A DNA stretch of 64,000 bases. It comes from Corynebacterium sp. NML140438 (lineage in GTDB: Bacteria; Actinomycetota; Actinomycetes; Mycobacteriales; Mycobacteriaceae). The stretch covers positions 54,050 to 118,049 of the forward strand of contig NZ_MLCQ01000003.1 of assembly GCF_001875725.1 (NCBI RefSeq), given 5' to 3'. The position numbers were made by a program, and so were the translations under genes. This document shows positions 32,290 to 41,451 of the stretch, in pieces. Within the stretch, counting starts at the first letter, position 1. Each line of letters opens with the position of its first letter. The notes under the pieces are model-generated. The model was not told the origin of the DNA. It was given only the letters and a program-made list of their open reading frames with translations, and did no database searches.

Positions 32290-34476
32290 CTAGCGTTTCG
32301 ACGCCTCCGCGACCCGACCGAACAGCTCGATACTCGGCAGGTCCTCGATGAGGACCGCCTTGCCGTTGTTGTCCGTCAGCGGGATGCACCAGTTGGAGTA
32401 CTGCTCCGCGTTGGTACCCGGCTGGTTCTGGATGCGGGTATCGCCGACCATATCCACCAGGTTCGTCACCGTCATCGCCGATGGGGTAGCGGCGATGAAG
32501 CGGGTAAGGCCGACGAGCAGGTCCTCCACGTCGACGTCGCGCGCGAATTCCTCTGCGCTCAGGTGCGTGAACTCGGTGTGCTCGAGGGAGGTGCCGTGGA
32601 AGTGGCCGTCCTCGCGCACGCGGTCAAGCACGCGGGCCTGCCACTGGTGGTCGTTCTCGTTGAGCTCTTCGAGGGGCTCTTCGATCAGGCCGAGCTCGTC
32701 GCGCAGAATGTTGTGCGCGAACCGCAGGTAGCCAGCGGTCGGCGGCAGGTCATGCGTGCCGACGGCCGACAACGCCAAGCGGCGGTAATCCCAGGTGTGG
32801 AGCGGGGAGCCGTCGTCGTACGACTCGAACCACAGCACCGTCGTGCCAAGGATGCCCTTGTCCTGCAGGACGTCCTGGACCCACGGCTCAAACGTGCCCA
32901 GGTCTTCGCCTACCACCACGGCGTTCGCACGCTGCGCCTCGAGCACCAGGGTGCCCACCATGGCCTCGTGGTCGTAATTCATGTAGGTGCCGAACATCGG
33001 GGAGACGTTTCGTGGCATCCAGAACAGGCGGAAGAGACCAAGGATGTGGTCGACGCGGATACCGCCGGAGTGGCGCAGCACAGTGCGCAGCAGCTCACGC
33101 CACGGCTCGTAGCCGGCCTCGGCGAGCGCCTGCGGGTGCCATGGCGGCTGCGACCAGTCCTGGCCCTGCTGGGAGTACTGGTCCGGCGGGGCACCGACGG
33201 ACGCCTCGGGGACGAGCACGTTGGCGAGCGTGTTGGCGTCGGCACCATCGGGGTGGATACCCACGGCGAGGTCGGTCATGATGCCGACCTTCATGCCCGC
33301 TGCCAGCGCTTTGTCCTGGGCGCGGCGACGCTGCTCGTCGGCGATGAACTGCAGCCACATGTAGAAGCGTGTGAGTTCCTCGAGTTCCTCGTCGAGCTCG
33401 TGGCGCGACGGCGCGGTCTCCATCGCCTCCACTGCGCACCAGCGGGCGAACTCCTCGAGGCCTTCGCCCTCGTCGAGGCAGAAGAGCTCGAAGTCGTGGG
33501 TGCGGCGCTCATCGGCGCAGGCGATGAAGAACAGCTCGCGAAGTACGGCGAGCTTCGTCTCGAAGATTTCGTTGCGACGCAGCGGCTCCGCACTACGGTT
33601 GCGCGCCTTCAGTGGAGCGACCATGCGCTCAATCTGGGCCTTCGCGTCCTTGTCCAACTTGTAGTACTCATCAACCGCTTCAACAGAGATGTAGATGGGG
33701 TTGACGAAGCGGCGCGACGTCGGCAGGTACGGGGAGTCCTCGATCGGCGGGATTGGCTGCGCGGCGTGCACCGGGTTGATCAGCAGGTAATCAGCGCCCT
33801 GCTCAGCCAGCAGCACCGCGAGCGTACCGAGGTCTTCGAAGTCGCCGATGCCCCAGGACTGCTCGGAGCGCACCGAGTACAGCTGCGCCATCACGCCGAA
33901 GACCGGATTGTCGATGTAGCGCTGGTTGCTCTCTAGACGGGCCGGAACGACCAGCAGCGGGCAGGAGTCCTTAAAGTTGTCGGACTCCAGGTGCAGCGTG
34001 TGGTAGCCCGGGGGCAGGTTGCCCGGCACGTGGAAGGTGGCCTCGCCCCAGACCACGCCGGCGACGTCGGCAGTTGGTGGCGCCCAGTTTTCGTCCTGGT
34101 AGGTCTCGCGCGGGGTGCCGTCCTCAAGCTGGATCCAAGTGTGGGCTGGGTGGCCGTCGTGCACGTGGACGTTGAAGTGGCGCTCCTGCCCGGCCGTGGC
34201 CACAACGCAGGGCGGCAGCGGGCGGGTTGCCCAGTACTGGTGCCTGGCGTGAATGAGGTGGTGCAGCTCCTCGTCGGAGGGGGCGTCGCTAATGTTGACG
34301 CCCAGGGCCTGCAGCAGAGAGATGAACGATTCCGGCGGCGGGGTGGTCATCGCACCGTTGGAAGCGCGGTAGCTTGTGCCGAACCCGTACGCGGAAGCTA
34401 ACGAATGGAGTAGTTCTACGTTGGTCACATCAACCCATTGTGCCAAAGAACTGATGTTTTGCAGAGTGGAGCTCAC
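32290..34476 (-). CDS. malQ: 4-alpha-glucanotransferase (amylomaltase)
   Basis: A 728-residue GH77 enzyme that transfers maltooligosyl units between glucans. Catalytic segments are GIRVDHILGLFRLFWMP (nucleophile Asp), VVGEDLGTFEPW (acid/base Glu) and VGTHDLPPTAGYL (third Asp). An N-terminal beta domain of about 150 residues, as in actinobacterial MalQ, precedes the barrel. It starts at GTG 34476, divergent from the acyl-CoA synthetase. With treS and maltokinase it belongs to the alpha-glucan/trehalose metabolism of the cell. Confidence 0.95.
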   Translation of the reverse strand: MSSTLQNISSLAQWVDVTNVELLHSLASAYGFGTSYRASNGAMTTPPPESFISLLQALGVNISDAPSDEELHHLIHARHQYWATRPLPPCVVATAGQERHFNVHVHDGHPAHTWIQLEDGTPRETYQDENWAPPTADVAGVVWGEATFHVPGNLPPGYHTLHLESDNFKDSCPLLVVPARLESNQRYIDNPVFGVMAQLYSVRSEQSWGIGDFEDLGTLAVLLAEQGADYLLINPVHAAQPIPPIEDSPYLPTSRRFVNPIYISVEAVDEYYKLDKDAKAQIERMVAPLKARNRSAEPLRRNEIFETKLAVLRELFFIACADERRTHDFELFCLDEGEGLEEFARWCAVEAMETAPSRHELDEELEELTRFYMWLQFIADEQRRRAQDKALAAGMKVGIMTDLAVGIHPDGADANTLANVLVPEASVGAPPDQYSQQGQDWSQPPWHPQALAEAGYEPWRELLRTVLRHSGGIRVDHILGLFRLFWMPRNVSPMFGTYMNYDHEAMVGTLVLEAQRANAVVVGEDLGTFEPWVQDVLQDKGILGTTVLWFESYDDGSPLHTWDYRRLALSAVGTHDLPPTAGYLRFAHNILRDELGLIEEPLEELNENDHQWQARVLDRVREDGHFHGTSLEHTEFTHLSAEEFARDVDVEDLLVGLTRFIAATPSAMTVTNLVDMVGDTRIQNQPGTNAEQYSNWCIPLTDNNGKAVLIEDLPSIELFGRVAEASKR

Positions 34477-34512
34477 GCAAAAGGTAGTTTCTGTCAGGTA
34501 ACCTTGCCAACC

Positions 34513-36351
34513 ATGGCTTCAGAAACGTACACAACTCCGCTCGGATTCAAGCTGAGTTCCACTGACACCTGCCTGTCGGCGCTCGTGGATATCTGCACGA
34601 AAAAGCCTCACATCGTGCTGTTTTCCCGCCCACGTAATTACGACTGGGTCAACGTGACGGCGGGGGAGTTCCTCGAAGAGGTCTACGAAACGGCCAAGGG
34701 GCTCATCGCAAACGGCGTCGAGCCGGGCGACCGCATCGCGGTGCTTTCCTCCACCCGTTATGAGTGGTCCCTCGTTGACTTCGCCATCTGGGCAGCGGGA
34801 GCGGTCAGCGTCCCGATCTACCCGTCGAGCTCCATGCACCAGATCCAGTGGATCCTCGAGGACTCCGGCGCCGAGATCGCCTTCACCGAGTCGCGCGACC
34901 ACACCCAGCTGTTGAGCGCCTTCCTCCTCCAGGAAGACGGCAAGCCGCGCCTGAAGGACTCGAGCTCGAAGCTGCGCAAGATCTACGAATTCAATGCCGC
35001 CGGGGTCGAAACCATCAAGTTCGAGGGCAGGGACGTCGAGCAATCGCTTGTCGACGCCCGCTCCGCCTCCCTCACCCACGACGACCTCGGGTCCATCGTG
35101 TATACCTCCGGCACCACCGGCCGCCCGAAGGGCGTGGCCTTAACCCACGGCAACTGGGCGCACCAGACCTGGGCGCTGATCAAGAACGACATCGGTGAGG
35201 TGGCCCGCCCCGGCAAGCGCGTCGTTACTTTCTTGCCGCTGGCGCACGTGCTGCAGCGCGCAGTCAGCCTCGCGCTGACGATGGCGGGCGCTACCCAGTC
35301 CCACTGGGCCGATACCCACACCCTGACCGTGGAGCTGCAACGCGCCCAGCCGAACATGGTGCTCGGCGTGCCGCGCGTCTTCGAGAAGGTCCGCAATGCG
35401 GCCTATAACAAGGCCGCGGACGGTTCCGCCATCGGCAAGGCTGCGTTCCTTGAGGCGGAGAAGACCGCCATCGAGTACTCCAAGGCCATGGACACCCCCG
35501 AGGGGCCGAGCCGGATACTCAAGGCGAAGCGCCGCGTCTTCGAGCGCGTCGTCTACTCCAAGATCAAGGAGGCCATCGGCGGCTCCGTGAAGTACGGCAT
35601 CACCGGCGGCTCCGCCATGAGCGCCGACTTGCTGCACTTCTTCCGCGGCATCGGCATCCCAATCTACGAGGGCTACGGGCTCACCGAAACCTGCGCCGCA
35701 TCCTGTGTCAATAACAAGAACGCCAACAAGATTGGCACCGTCGGGCGCCCGGTCAACGGCTACCAAGTCCGCACCAACGACGACGGCGAAATCGAATTCA
35801 AGGGCCCCGGCGTCTTCGACCGCTACTGGAATAACAAAGCCGCCACCGAAGAAGCCTTCACCGAAGGCTGGTTCAACACCGGCGACCTTGGCGAGGTTGA
35901 CGACGAAGGCTACGTGCGCATCACCGGCCGCAAGAAAGACCTCATCGTCACTGCCGGCGGCAAAAACATCTCACCGGGGCCGATGGAGGACATCATCCGC
36001 CAGGACCCGCTGATCTCCAACGCGCTCGTCGTCGGCGACGGCAAGCCGTTCGTCGGCGTGCTGGTCACGCTCGACGAGGAGGAGCTGCAGCGCTGGAAGT
36101 CCACCCACAACATCCCGGAGAACCGCAAACTCAGCGACCTCGCCGGCGACCCCGTCCTGCGTGCCGAGGTGCAAGACGCCATCAACGTTGCCAACGGGAC
36201 CGTCTCGCACGCCGAGGCGATCAAGAAGTTCCGCATCCTCGACCGTGACCTGAGCGAGCAGGCAAACGAGATGACGCCAACCCTCAAGGTGAAGCGCAAT
36301 GTGGTGTTCGAGCGCTTCCGTGAGGACATCGACAAGCTCTACGAGCGCTAA
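34513..36351 (+). CDS. Long-chain fatty-acid-CoA ligase (FadD15-like)
   Basis: A 612-residue AMP-forming synthetase. The P-loop is IVYTSGTTGRPKGVALTHGN; later signatures are GYGLTETCAASCVNN, GWFNTGDLGEVDDEGYV and GRKKDLIVTAGGKNISP, all of the AMP-binding superfamily and closest in style to mycobacterial FadD15. It activates fatty acids to acyl-CoA. The ATG at 34513 is preferred: TAACCT lies 8 nt upstream, giving a leaderless transcript. Confidence 0.92.
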   Translation: MASETYTTPLGFKLSSTDTCLSALVDICTKKPHIVLFSRPRNYDWVNVTAGEFLEEVYETAKGLIANGVEPGDRIAVLSSTRYEWSLVDFAIWAAGAVSVPIYPSSSMHQIQWILEDSGAEIAFTESRDHTQLLSAFLLQEDGKPRLKDSSSKLRKIYEFNAAGVETIKFEGRDVEQSLVDARSASLTHDDLGSIVYTSGTTGRPKGVALTHGNWAHQTWALIKNDIGEVARPGKRVVTFLPLAHVLQRAVSLALTMAGATQSHWADTHTLTVELQRAQPNMVLGVPRVFEKVRNAAYNKAADGSAIGKAAFLEAEKTAIEYSKAMDTPEGPSRILKAKRRVFERVVYSKIKEAIGGSVKYGITGGSAMSADLLHFFRGIGIPIYEGYGLTETCAASCVNNKNANKIGTVGRPVNGYQVRTNDDGEIEFKGPGVFDRYWNNKAATEEAFTEGWFNTGDLGEVDDEGYVRITGRKKDLIVTAGGKNISPGPMEDIIRQDPLISNALVVGDGKPFVGVLVTLDEEELQRWKSTHNIPENRKLSDLAGDPVLRAEVQDAINVANGTVSHAEAIKKFRILDRDLSEQANEMTPTLKVKRNVVFERFREDIDKLYER

Positions 36352-36357
36352 GCCCCC

Positions 36358-36384
36358 GGCGCGCCTCAACCCGTGGGGCGCGCC
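36358..36384 (+). terminator. GC-rich hairpin after the acyl-CoA ligase gene
   Basis: GGCGCGCC at 36358-36365 pairs with the same palindromic sequence at 36377-36384 across an 11-nt loop, 6 nt past the stop. There is no T run, so it would be an atypical terminator at best. Confidence 0.35.
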
Positions 36385-36447
36385 CATGGCTTAACATTTC
36401 CATCGACTTTTGATCCGTACTTCCTGTGAGCCAGAAGGGGGCTATTC

Positions 36448-37116
36448 GTGCATAAAACTGCAGCGATGCTACGCCACCGTGAGCTGACACAGGAGATTTA
36501 CAACATCGGCGACGAAGTCGCTGAATACACGGAGCACCTCGCCGAAGCAGTCGCAGACTATGACGGCGAACTTACCGACGACTGCCTCGCCGAATTCGTC
36601 GAAATCGTCGACGATGCCCGCAACGATGCCCGCCGCATCGTCGGCGAACTCATCGGGCTTCGCCAGGCGCTGACGACCGGGATGCGCGCCGGGGTACTCT
36701 CCGCCTCCTACCGGCCGGAGGAGAAGATCCCCGAGCCCGAGTTTCTCGACGCCGCCGGCCTCGAAGACCTCTTCCCGCTCCAGGCACCGTTTTCTGTGCA
36801 GACCATGCAGGACGCCCTTGTCGGCCGCACGGACCTGACGGTGCAGCACCTCGGCGAAATCGTGCAGTACACGCTCGAGCAGACCGAGATGGTTGCCAGG
36901 GAACTGGGCGCCGTGAGCCTGCCACACCTCTACGCGAGGGTCGGCGAGCTTGTGGAGGCCGCCGTCGACGGCTGGATGGAAACCGTCTGCATCGACCACC
37001 CGGCGTTCGTGCGCACGATGCGCGGTGTCGCCCCGCCGCAGTTCCTCGAGGAGCGCGCCCGGGTGGATGCCATCGTGGCGAAGGTGGCCGCGAAGCGCCG
37101 CCGCCGCGGAGCGTAG
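36448..37116 (+). CDS. Hypothetical helical protein, 222 residues
   Basis: Starts at GTG with AGAAGGGGG upstream. The product is soluble, acidic and mostly helical: an N-terminal region of long amphipathic helices (ELTQEIYNIGDEVAEYTEHL) and a basic end (AAKRRRRGA). No signal peptide, membrane helix or recognisable motif. It stands between the acyl-CoA ligase and hemW, and may be a lineage-restricted corynebacterial protein. The name 'hypothetical' is all the sequence supports. Confidence 0.7.
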   Translation: MHKTAAMLRHRELTQEIYNIGDEVAEYTEHLAEAVADYDGELTDDCLAEFVEIVDDARNDARRIVGELIGLRQALTTGMRAGVLSASYRPEEKIPEPEFLDAAGLEDLFPLQAPFSVQTMQDALVGRTDLTVQHLGEIVQYTLEQTEMVARELGAVSLPHLYARVGELVEAAVDGWMETVCIDHPAFVRTMRGVAPPQFLEERARVDAIVAKVAAKRRRRGA

Positions 37117-37187
37117 GTTCAAATGGACGGAGCCGGAACCCTGAAGCCCCTCCTGCCGCCTCCTGCACGCAAAAAGTTCCCGGCACA

Positions 37188-37364
37188 ATGGTGATCGCAG
37201 GAACGTTCTTCGTTGACACACGTCGCGAGCTGGGGGAATGCAAGTGCTGGTCGACCGGAACCGCCCCCGAACGCAAAATCGTTCCCGGGCTCGGGAACAA
37301 TTTCAGCTGCGGCCGTGCGGAATTCGCAAACTGGGCCCGGGTCTGCTGCAATTGCGAGGTATGA
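37188..37364 (+). CDS. Possible cysteine-rich small ORF overlapping hemW start
   Basis: An ATG at 37188 opens a 58-residue frame whose TGA overlaps the hemW ATG (ATGA). The product contains six cysteines, four of them in the last dozen residues (RVCCNCEV). The frame lies over a dispersed repeat shared with 63716-63810, and there the same frame also reads open (KIVPGL conserved). No good ribosome site is visible. It may be an accidental frame over a repeat rather than a gene. Confidence 0.25.
   Translation: MVIAGTFFVDTRRELGECKCWSTGTAPERKIVPGLGNNFSCGRAEFANWARVCCNCEV
37200..37295 (+). repeat. Dispersed repeat family 1, copy A
   Basis: About 95 nt that align without gaps to 63716-63810 on the other strand, with roughly two thirds of positions identical. 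The ends are inverted: GGAACG at the start and CGTTCC near 37280. It lies in the 244-nt spacer before hemW. Confidence 0.7.
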
Positions 37365-38512
37365 ACACAGCGCAGCAATCACAGCCCGACTTCGGCGTCT
37401 ATATCCACGTGCCGTTCTGCGCAACGCGGTGTGGGTACTGTGACTTCAATACCTATACGCCGTCGGAGGTGGAGAGCTCCCACGCGGAGTACCTGGTGGC
37501 GCTGGAAAGGGAGCTGGAGCTGGCGGCGCAGCAGCCGGGCGTGGGGGAGGTGTCCACGGTGTTTATTGGGGGAGGGACGCCGTCGTTGTTGGGGGCGGAT
37601 GGGCTTGGCAGGGTGTTGTCGATGGTGCGGGGGACCTTCGGTATCCGGGCAGGGGCGGAGGTGACGACGGAATCGAATCCGGAGTCGACGGATCCGGCGT
37701 ACTTCGCGGGGCTGCTGGAGCACGGGTTTACGAGGGTGTCGTTGGGGATGCAGTCGGCGTCGGCGTCGGTGCTCAAGGTGTTGGACCGGAAGCACACGCC
37801 GGGGAGGGTGGTCGCGGCGGCCAAAGAGGCGCTCGACGCCGGGTTTGAGCACGTAAACCTGGACATGATTTATGGCACGCCGACGGAAACTGACGACGAC
37901 GTACGCCGCACCCTGGATGCCATCCTGTCGACGGGCGTCGACCATGTGAGCGCCTATTCGCTGATTGTGGAGGATGGTACCGCCATGGCGCGCAAGGTCC
38001 GTCGTGGTGAGCTGCCCGCCCCGCAGGAGGACGTGTACGCGGACCGCTACGAGATGATCGCCGCCACCCTGGAGGCGGCCGGCTTCGGTTGGTATGAGGT
38101 GTCGAACTGGGCGCGGCCGGGTGGAGAGTGCCAGCACAATCTGCTGTACTGGCGTGGTGCGCACTGGTGGGGCGCGGGTCCGGGGGCGCACTCGTTTATT
38201 GGGGACCGCCGGTTCTGGAACGTGAAGCGGCCGGAGCGCTACAGTCAGTTGCTCGCCGAAGGCACGCTGCCGATTGACGGTGGGGAGACGCTCACACCTC
38301 AGGAGCGGCACGAGGAGCAGGTGATGCTGGGGCTGCGGCTGAAGGAAGGCGTGCCTCGGGGGATGATTGGTGAGGGGGCGGAGGGGGTCGTCGAGAAGTA
38401 TGTGGCGGCGGGTCTTTTGACCGCGGGCGAGCGCGTGACCGTGACTGATGCCGGGCGCTTGTTGGCGGACGGGATTGTGACGGACATTTTGGCTGCCGAG
38501 GAAGCAGAGTAG
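37361..38512 (+). CDS. hemW: Radical SAM heme chaperone HemW
   Basis: A 383-residue radical SAM protein. The iron-sulphur motif is HVPFCATRCGYCDF (C-x3-C-x2-C). IFIGGGTPSLL-type and NPESTDPAYF segments, SLGMQSASASVLKVLDRKH and the later RPGGECQHNLLYWRG are typical of HemW, which carries heme for delivery to respiratory proteins and lacks coproporphyrinogen oxidase activity. The ATG at 37361 is used; longer in-frame starts run over the spacer repeat. It lies just before hrcA, the usual order. Confidence 0.93.
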   Translation: MNTAQQSQPDFGVYIHVPFCATRCGYCDFNTYTPSEVESSHAEYLVALERELELAAQQPGVGEVSTVFIGGGTPSLLGADGLGRVLSMVRGTFGIRAGAEVTTESNPESTDPAYFAGLLEHGFTRVSLGMQSASASVLKVLDRKHTPGRVVAAAKEALDAGFEHVNLDMIYGTPTETDDDVRRTLDAILSTGVDHVSAYSLIVEDGTAMARKVRRGELPAPQEDVYADRYEMIAATLEAAGFGWYEVSNWARPGGECQHNLLYWRGAHWWGAGPGAHSFIGDRRFWNVKRPERYSQLLAEGTLPIDGGETLTPQERHEEQVMLGLRLKEGVPRGMIGEGAEGVVEKYVAAGLLTAGERVTVTDAGRLLADGIVTDILAAEEAE

Positions 38513-38518
38513 TATGAG

Positions 38519-38545
38519 TTAGCAGTCGACGAAGGAGAGTGCTAA
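38519..38545 (+). promoter_or_regulatory. CIRCE operator for HrcA
   Basis: TTAGCAGTC - 9 nt - GAGTGCTAA. The right arm is a perfect CIRCE half and the left arm differs at one base. The spacer holds the GAAGGA ribosome site and the last A of the operator is the first base of the hrcA ATG. HrcA bound here would block its own expression, and that of dnaJ downstream. Confidence 0.92.
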
Positions 38546-39561
38546 TGAGTGCAGCGAATGATCGCAGACAGCGGGTGCTGCGCGCAATCGTCGCCGACTA
38601 TATTGCGCGGCAGGAACCCGTCGGATCGAAGGTGTTGGTGGAGCGCCACGGGCTGAAAGTGAGCTCGGCGACCATCCGCAACGACATGAGCGTACTGGAG
38701 CGCGAGGGCTACATCACGCAGACGCATGCGTCCTCGGGGCGCATCCCGACGGAGGCGGGGTACCGCGCGTTTGTCGACGCCCTCCATGACGTCAAACCGC
38801 TGTCCACCGCTGAACGCCACGCCATTTTGGACTTCCTCGAACACGGCGTGGACATGGAGGACGTGCTGCGCCGCAGCGTGCAGCTGCTGGCCCAGCTGAC
38901 GAACCAGGCCGCGGTGGTGCAGCTGCCGACACTGAACGTGTCTCGCGTGAAACACTGCGAGGTGGTGGCGCTGGCCCCCACGCGGCTGCTGCTGGTGCTG
39001 ATCACGGATACGGGGCGTGTGGACCAGCGCAACGTGGAGCTCGCCGCGCCGTTGGGCACCGATGGGGTGTTCCTGCTGCGGGACCTGCTCAATACGGTGT
39101 TGGTGGGCAAGACGATGCGTGATGCCTCCGCCGTGTTGAAGATGCTGCACGCGCAGGCGCCGCCGGTCATTGCGGATGCGGTGGAGCGGGCGACGGCGGT
39201 GCTCATCGAGACGTTGGTGGAGACCACGACCGATCGGCTGCTCATCGCGGGTGCCGGCAACTTGAGCGTGAACCGGATGGTGGATCTGCACAGCGTGATT
39301 GAGGCGCTGGAGCAGCAGGTGATTGTGCTGAAGCTGTTGGCGAACGCGCAACAGTTGGAGCACGTCTCGGTCAGTATTGGCAACGAGAATGAGGAGAAGG
39401 AATTTTCTCAGGCCTCCATTGTTAGTACTGCATATGGAGCTGGCGATGAAGCGCTGGGTGGCCTTGGGGTGGTCGGTCCGACACATATGGACTATCCGGG
39501 TACCATGCAAAAGGTTGCCACCGTGGCTCAGTACATCAGTCGCATTTTGCGGGGCGAATAA
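38545..39561 (+). CDS. hrcA: Heat-inducible transcription repressor HrcA
   Basis: A 338-residue repressor of class I heat-shock genes that binds CIRCE operators. The N-terminal winged helix contains [20 protein letters not shown] and [20 protein letters not shown], and the central GAF-like domain follows. ATG at 38545 is used because the CIRCE element and GAAGGA ribosome site sit directly before it; an ATG-like start 6 nt earlier would lie inside the operator. First gene of the hrcA-dnaJ-rsmE-phoH-ybeY-CNNM run. Confidence 0.96.
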   Translation: MSAANDRRQRVLRAIVADYIARQEPVGSKVLVERHGLKVSSATIRNDMSVLEREGYITQTHASSGRIPTEAGYRAFVDALHDVKPLSTAERHAILDFLEHGVDMEDVLRRSVQLLAQLTNQAAVVQLPTLNVSRVKHCEVVALAPTRLLLVLITDTGRVDQRNVELAAPLGTDGVFLLRDLLNTVLVGKTMRDASAVLKMLHAQAPPVIADAVERATAVLIETLVETTTDRLLIAGAGNLSVNRMVDLHSVIEALEQQVIVLKLLANAQQLEHVSVSIGNENEEKEFSQASIVSTAYGAGDEALGGLGVVGPTHMDYPGTMQKVATVAQYISRILRGE

Positions 39562-39589
39562 CTTCGAAGTGTTGAAAGGGAACTAACTA

Positions 39590-40720
39590 GTGGCTCGTGA
39601 TTATTACGGCATCCTCGGCGTTGACCGAGAGGCGACCGAGCAGGAAATTAAGAGGGCGTACCGGAAGCTCGCCCGAAAGTATCACCCGGATGTGAACCCG
39701 TCTGATGAGGCGGCTGAGAAGTTCGCCGAGATCTCGTTGGCGCAGGAGGTGCTGCTTGATCCGGCGAAGCGCAGCATCGTGGACCGCGGTGGCGACCCGA
39801 TGGAGCAAGGCGGCATGGGCGGCGCCGGTGGCGGTGGCTTCGGCGGCTTCGGCGACATTTTCGACGCCTTCTTCGGCGGTGGCGGGCGCAGCCACGAGCC
39901 GCGCTCGCGCGTCCAGCCGGGCAACGACGCCCTGCTGCGCACCCAGATCACCCTGGAGGACGCCTATGCGGGCGTGACCAAGGAGGTCACCGTGGATACC
40001 GCGGTGCTGTGCCAGAAGTGCCACGGCACCGGCTCCGAGTCTGAGGCGAAGGCCGTGCAGTGTGACTACTGCGCGGGCCAGGGCGTGGTGCAGGAAGTGC
40101 AGCAGTCCTTCCTGGGCAACGTGATGACCACGCACGACTGCCCGAAGTGCCACGGCTACGGCGAAGTGATCCAGGATCCGTGCCGCCAGTGCGCCGGCGA
40201 CGGTCGGGTGCGCGCCACCCGCGACCTGAAGGTAAAGATCCCGGCGGGTATCGCCAACGGGATGCGCATCCGCATGGCGGGGCAGGGCGAGGTCGGCCAC
40301 GGTGGCGGTCCCGCCGGTGACCTCTACGTGGAGGTACAGACCGCGCCACACAAGATTTTCGTGCGCGACGGCAACGACTTGCACCTGCGCCTGAACGTGC
40401 CGATGTACGACGCCGCGCTGGGCACCAGCATCGACGTCGAAAACCTTGCCGGTGACACGACCACCATCGAGATCCCGGCGGGCACCCAGCCGGGCGACGA
40501 GGTCCGCCTCGAGGGCGAGGGCATGCCACGCCTGCGCGCCGAGGGACACGGCGACATGATCGCCCACATCCAGGTCGTCGTGCCGACGCACCTCAGTGGC
40601 GAGGAGCGCCGCAGCCTCGAGCAGCTTCGCGACGCCCGCGGCGACGCCACCGGCGTCCACCACGACGACGAGCGCGACGAAGGCTTCTTCTCCCGCATGC
40701 GCGACAGGTTCCGCCGCTAA
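39590..40720 (+). CDS. dnaJ: Chaperone DnaJ
   Basis: A 376-residue co-chaperone of DnaK. J domain with YHPDVNP; Gly/Phe-rich linker (about 80-105, [19 protein letters not shown]); zinc domain with four CxxCxGxG repeats ([32 protein letters not shown]); then the C-terminal substrate domains. It starts with GTG 28 nt after hrcA. In actinobacteria the copy beside hrcA is usually DnaJ2, not the one in the dnaK operon. It ends immediately before rsmE. Confidence 0.96.
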   Translation: MARDYYGILGVDREATEQEIKRAYRKLARKYHPDVNPSDEAAEKFAEISLAQEVLLDPAKRSIVDRGGDPMEQGGMGGAGGGGFGGFGDIFDAFFGGGGRSHEPRSRVQPGNDALLRTQITLEDAYAGVTKEVTVDTAVLCQKCHGTGSESEAKAVQCDYCAGQGVVQEVQQSFLGNVMTTHDCPKCHGYGEVIQDPCRQCAGDGRVRATRDLKVKIPAGIANGMRIRMAGQGEVGHGGGPAGDLYVEVQTAPHKIFVRDGNDLHLRLNVPMYDAALGTSIDVENLAGDTTTIEIPAGTQPGDEVRLEGEGMPRLRAEGHGDMIAHIQVVVPTHLSGEERRSLEQLRDARGDATGVHHDDERDEGFFSRMRDRFRR

Positions 40721-41440
40721 ATGAGCGTCCCGTACTTCCTCACCCCGAACCCCGCCAGCGGCACCCTCGACGGCGACGAGGCGAAGCACGCCTTCGTCAA
40801 ACGCATCGAGCCCGGCGAGCGCATCGCGCTGACCGACGGCTCCGGCACCGTCGCGGACGTCATTGTCCGCCACAGCGACAAGCAGCAGCTGCGCGGCGAC
40901 GTCACCGAAGTCCGCACCGTGCCCGCGCCCGAGCAGCGCGTCACTCTGGTGCAGGCAGTGCCGAAGTCGGAACGCGCGGAGCTCGCCGTCGACCTCGCCG
41001 TGCAAGGAGGTGTCGACGCCATCGTCCCCTGGATCTCGCACCGCACCATCGCGCGCTGGCCCGCCGCCAAGCAGGCCAAGCAGGTGGAGAAGTGGCAGCA
41101 CCAGGCGATCGCGTCCGCGAAGCAGGCGCGCCGGGCCTGGGTGCCGCAGGTCGCAGATCCGGTGACCACGAACCAGCTGAAGGACCTGCTTGCCGAGGTG
41201 GGCGAAGGGGGCGTCGAAAAGCAGGCGTTGGTGCTTCACGAAGACGCGGCCGTGCCGCTGACCACCGTCGAGTTCGGGCGGGACATCTGGCTCATCGTGG
41301 GGCCGGAAGGCGGCATCGGCGAGGATGAGCTCGAGCTCATCGGCGCCCGCGCTGTCACCCTCGGGCCGGAAGTGTTACGCACCGCCAGCGCCGGTTTTGC
41401 TGCACTATGCGCAATCGGCGCGCTGACGACGCGCTGGTAG
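40721..41440 (+). CDS. rsmE: 16S rRNA (uracil(1498)-N(3))-methyltransferase
   Basis: A 239-residue SPOUT-class methyltransferase. C-terminal knot motifs are IWLIVGPEGGIGEDELEL and LGPEVLRTASAGFAALCAI; the N-terminal PUA-like domain precedes. It methylates U1498 of 16S rRNA. Its ATG directly follows the dnaJ stop with no gap, so translation is coupled. Confidence 0.94.
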   Translation: MSVPYFLTPNPASGTLDGDEAKHAFVKRIEPGERIALTDGSGTVADVIVRHSDKQQLRGDVTEVRTVPAPEQRVTLVQAVPKSERAELAVDLAVQGGVDAIVPWISHRTIARWPAAKQAKQVEKWQHQAIASAKQARRAWVPQVADPVTTNQLKDLLAEVGEGGVEKQALVLHEDAAVPLTTVEFGRDIWLIVGPEGGIGEDELELIGARAVTLGPEVLRTASAGFAALCAIGALTTRW

Positions 41441-41451
41441 GGTTAGGCGAC

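Noticed and set aside
36358..36384. Hairpin as a strong terminator
   Set aside because: No T run follows; kept only as a weak feature.
39587..41239. A 550-codon minus-strand frame opposite dnaJ and rsmE
   Set aside because: Mirror frame of two certain genes, with no recognisable domain.
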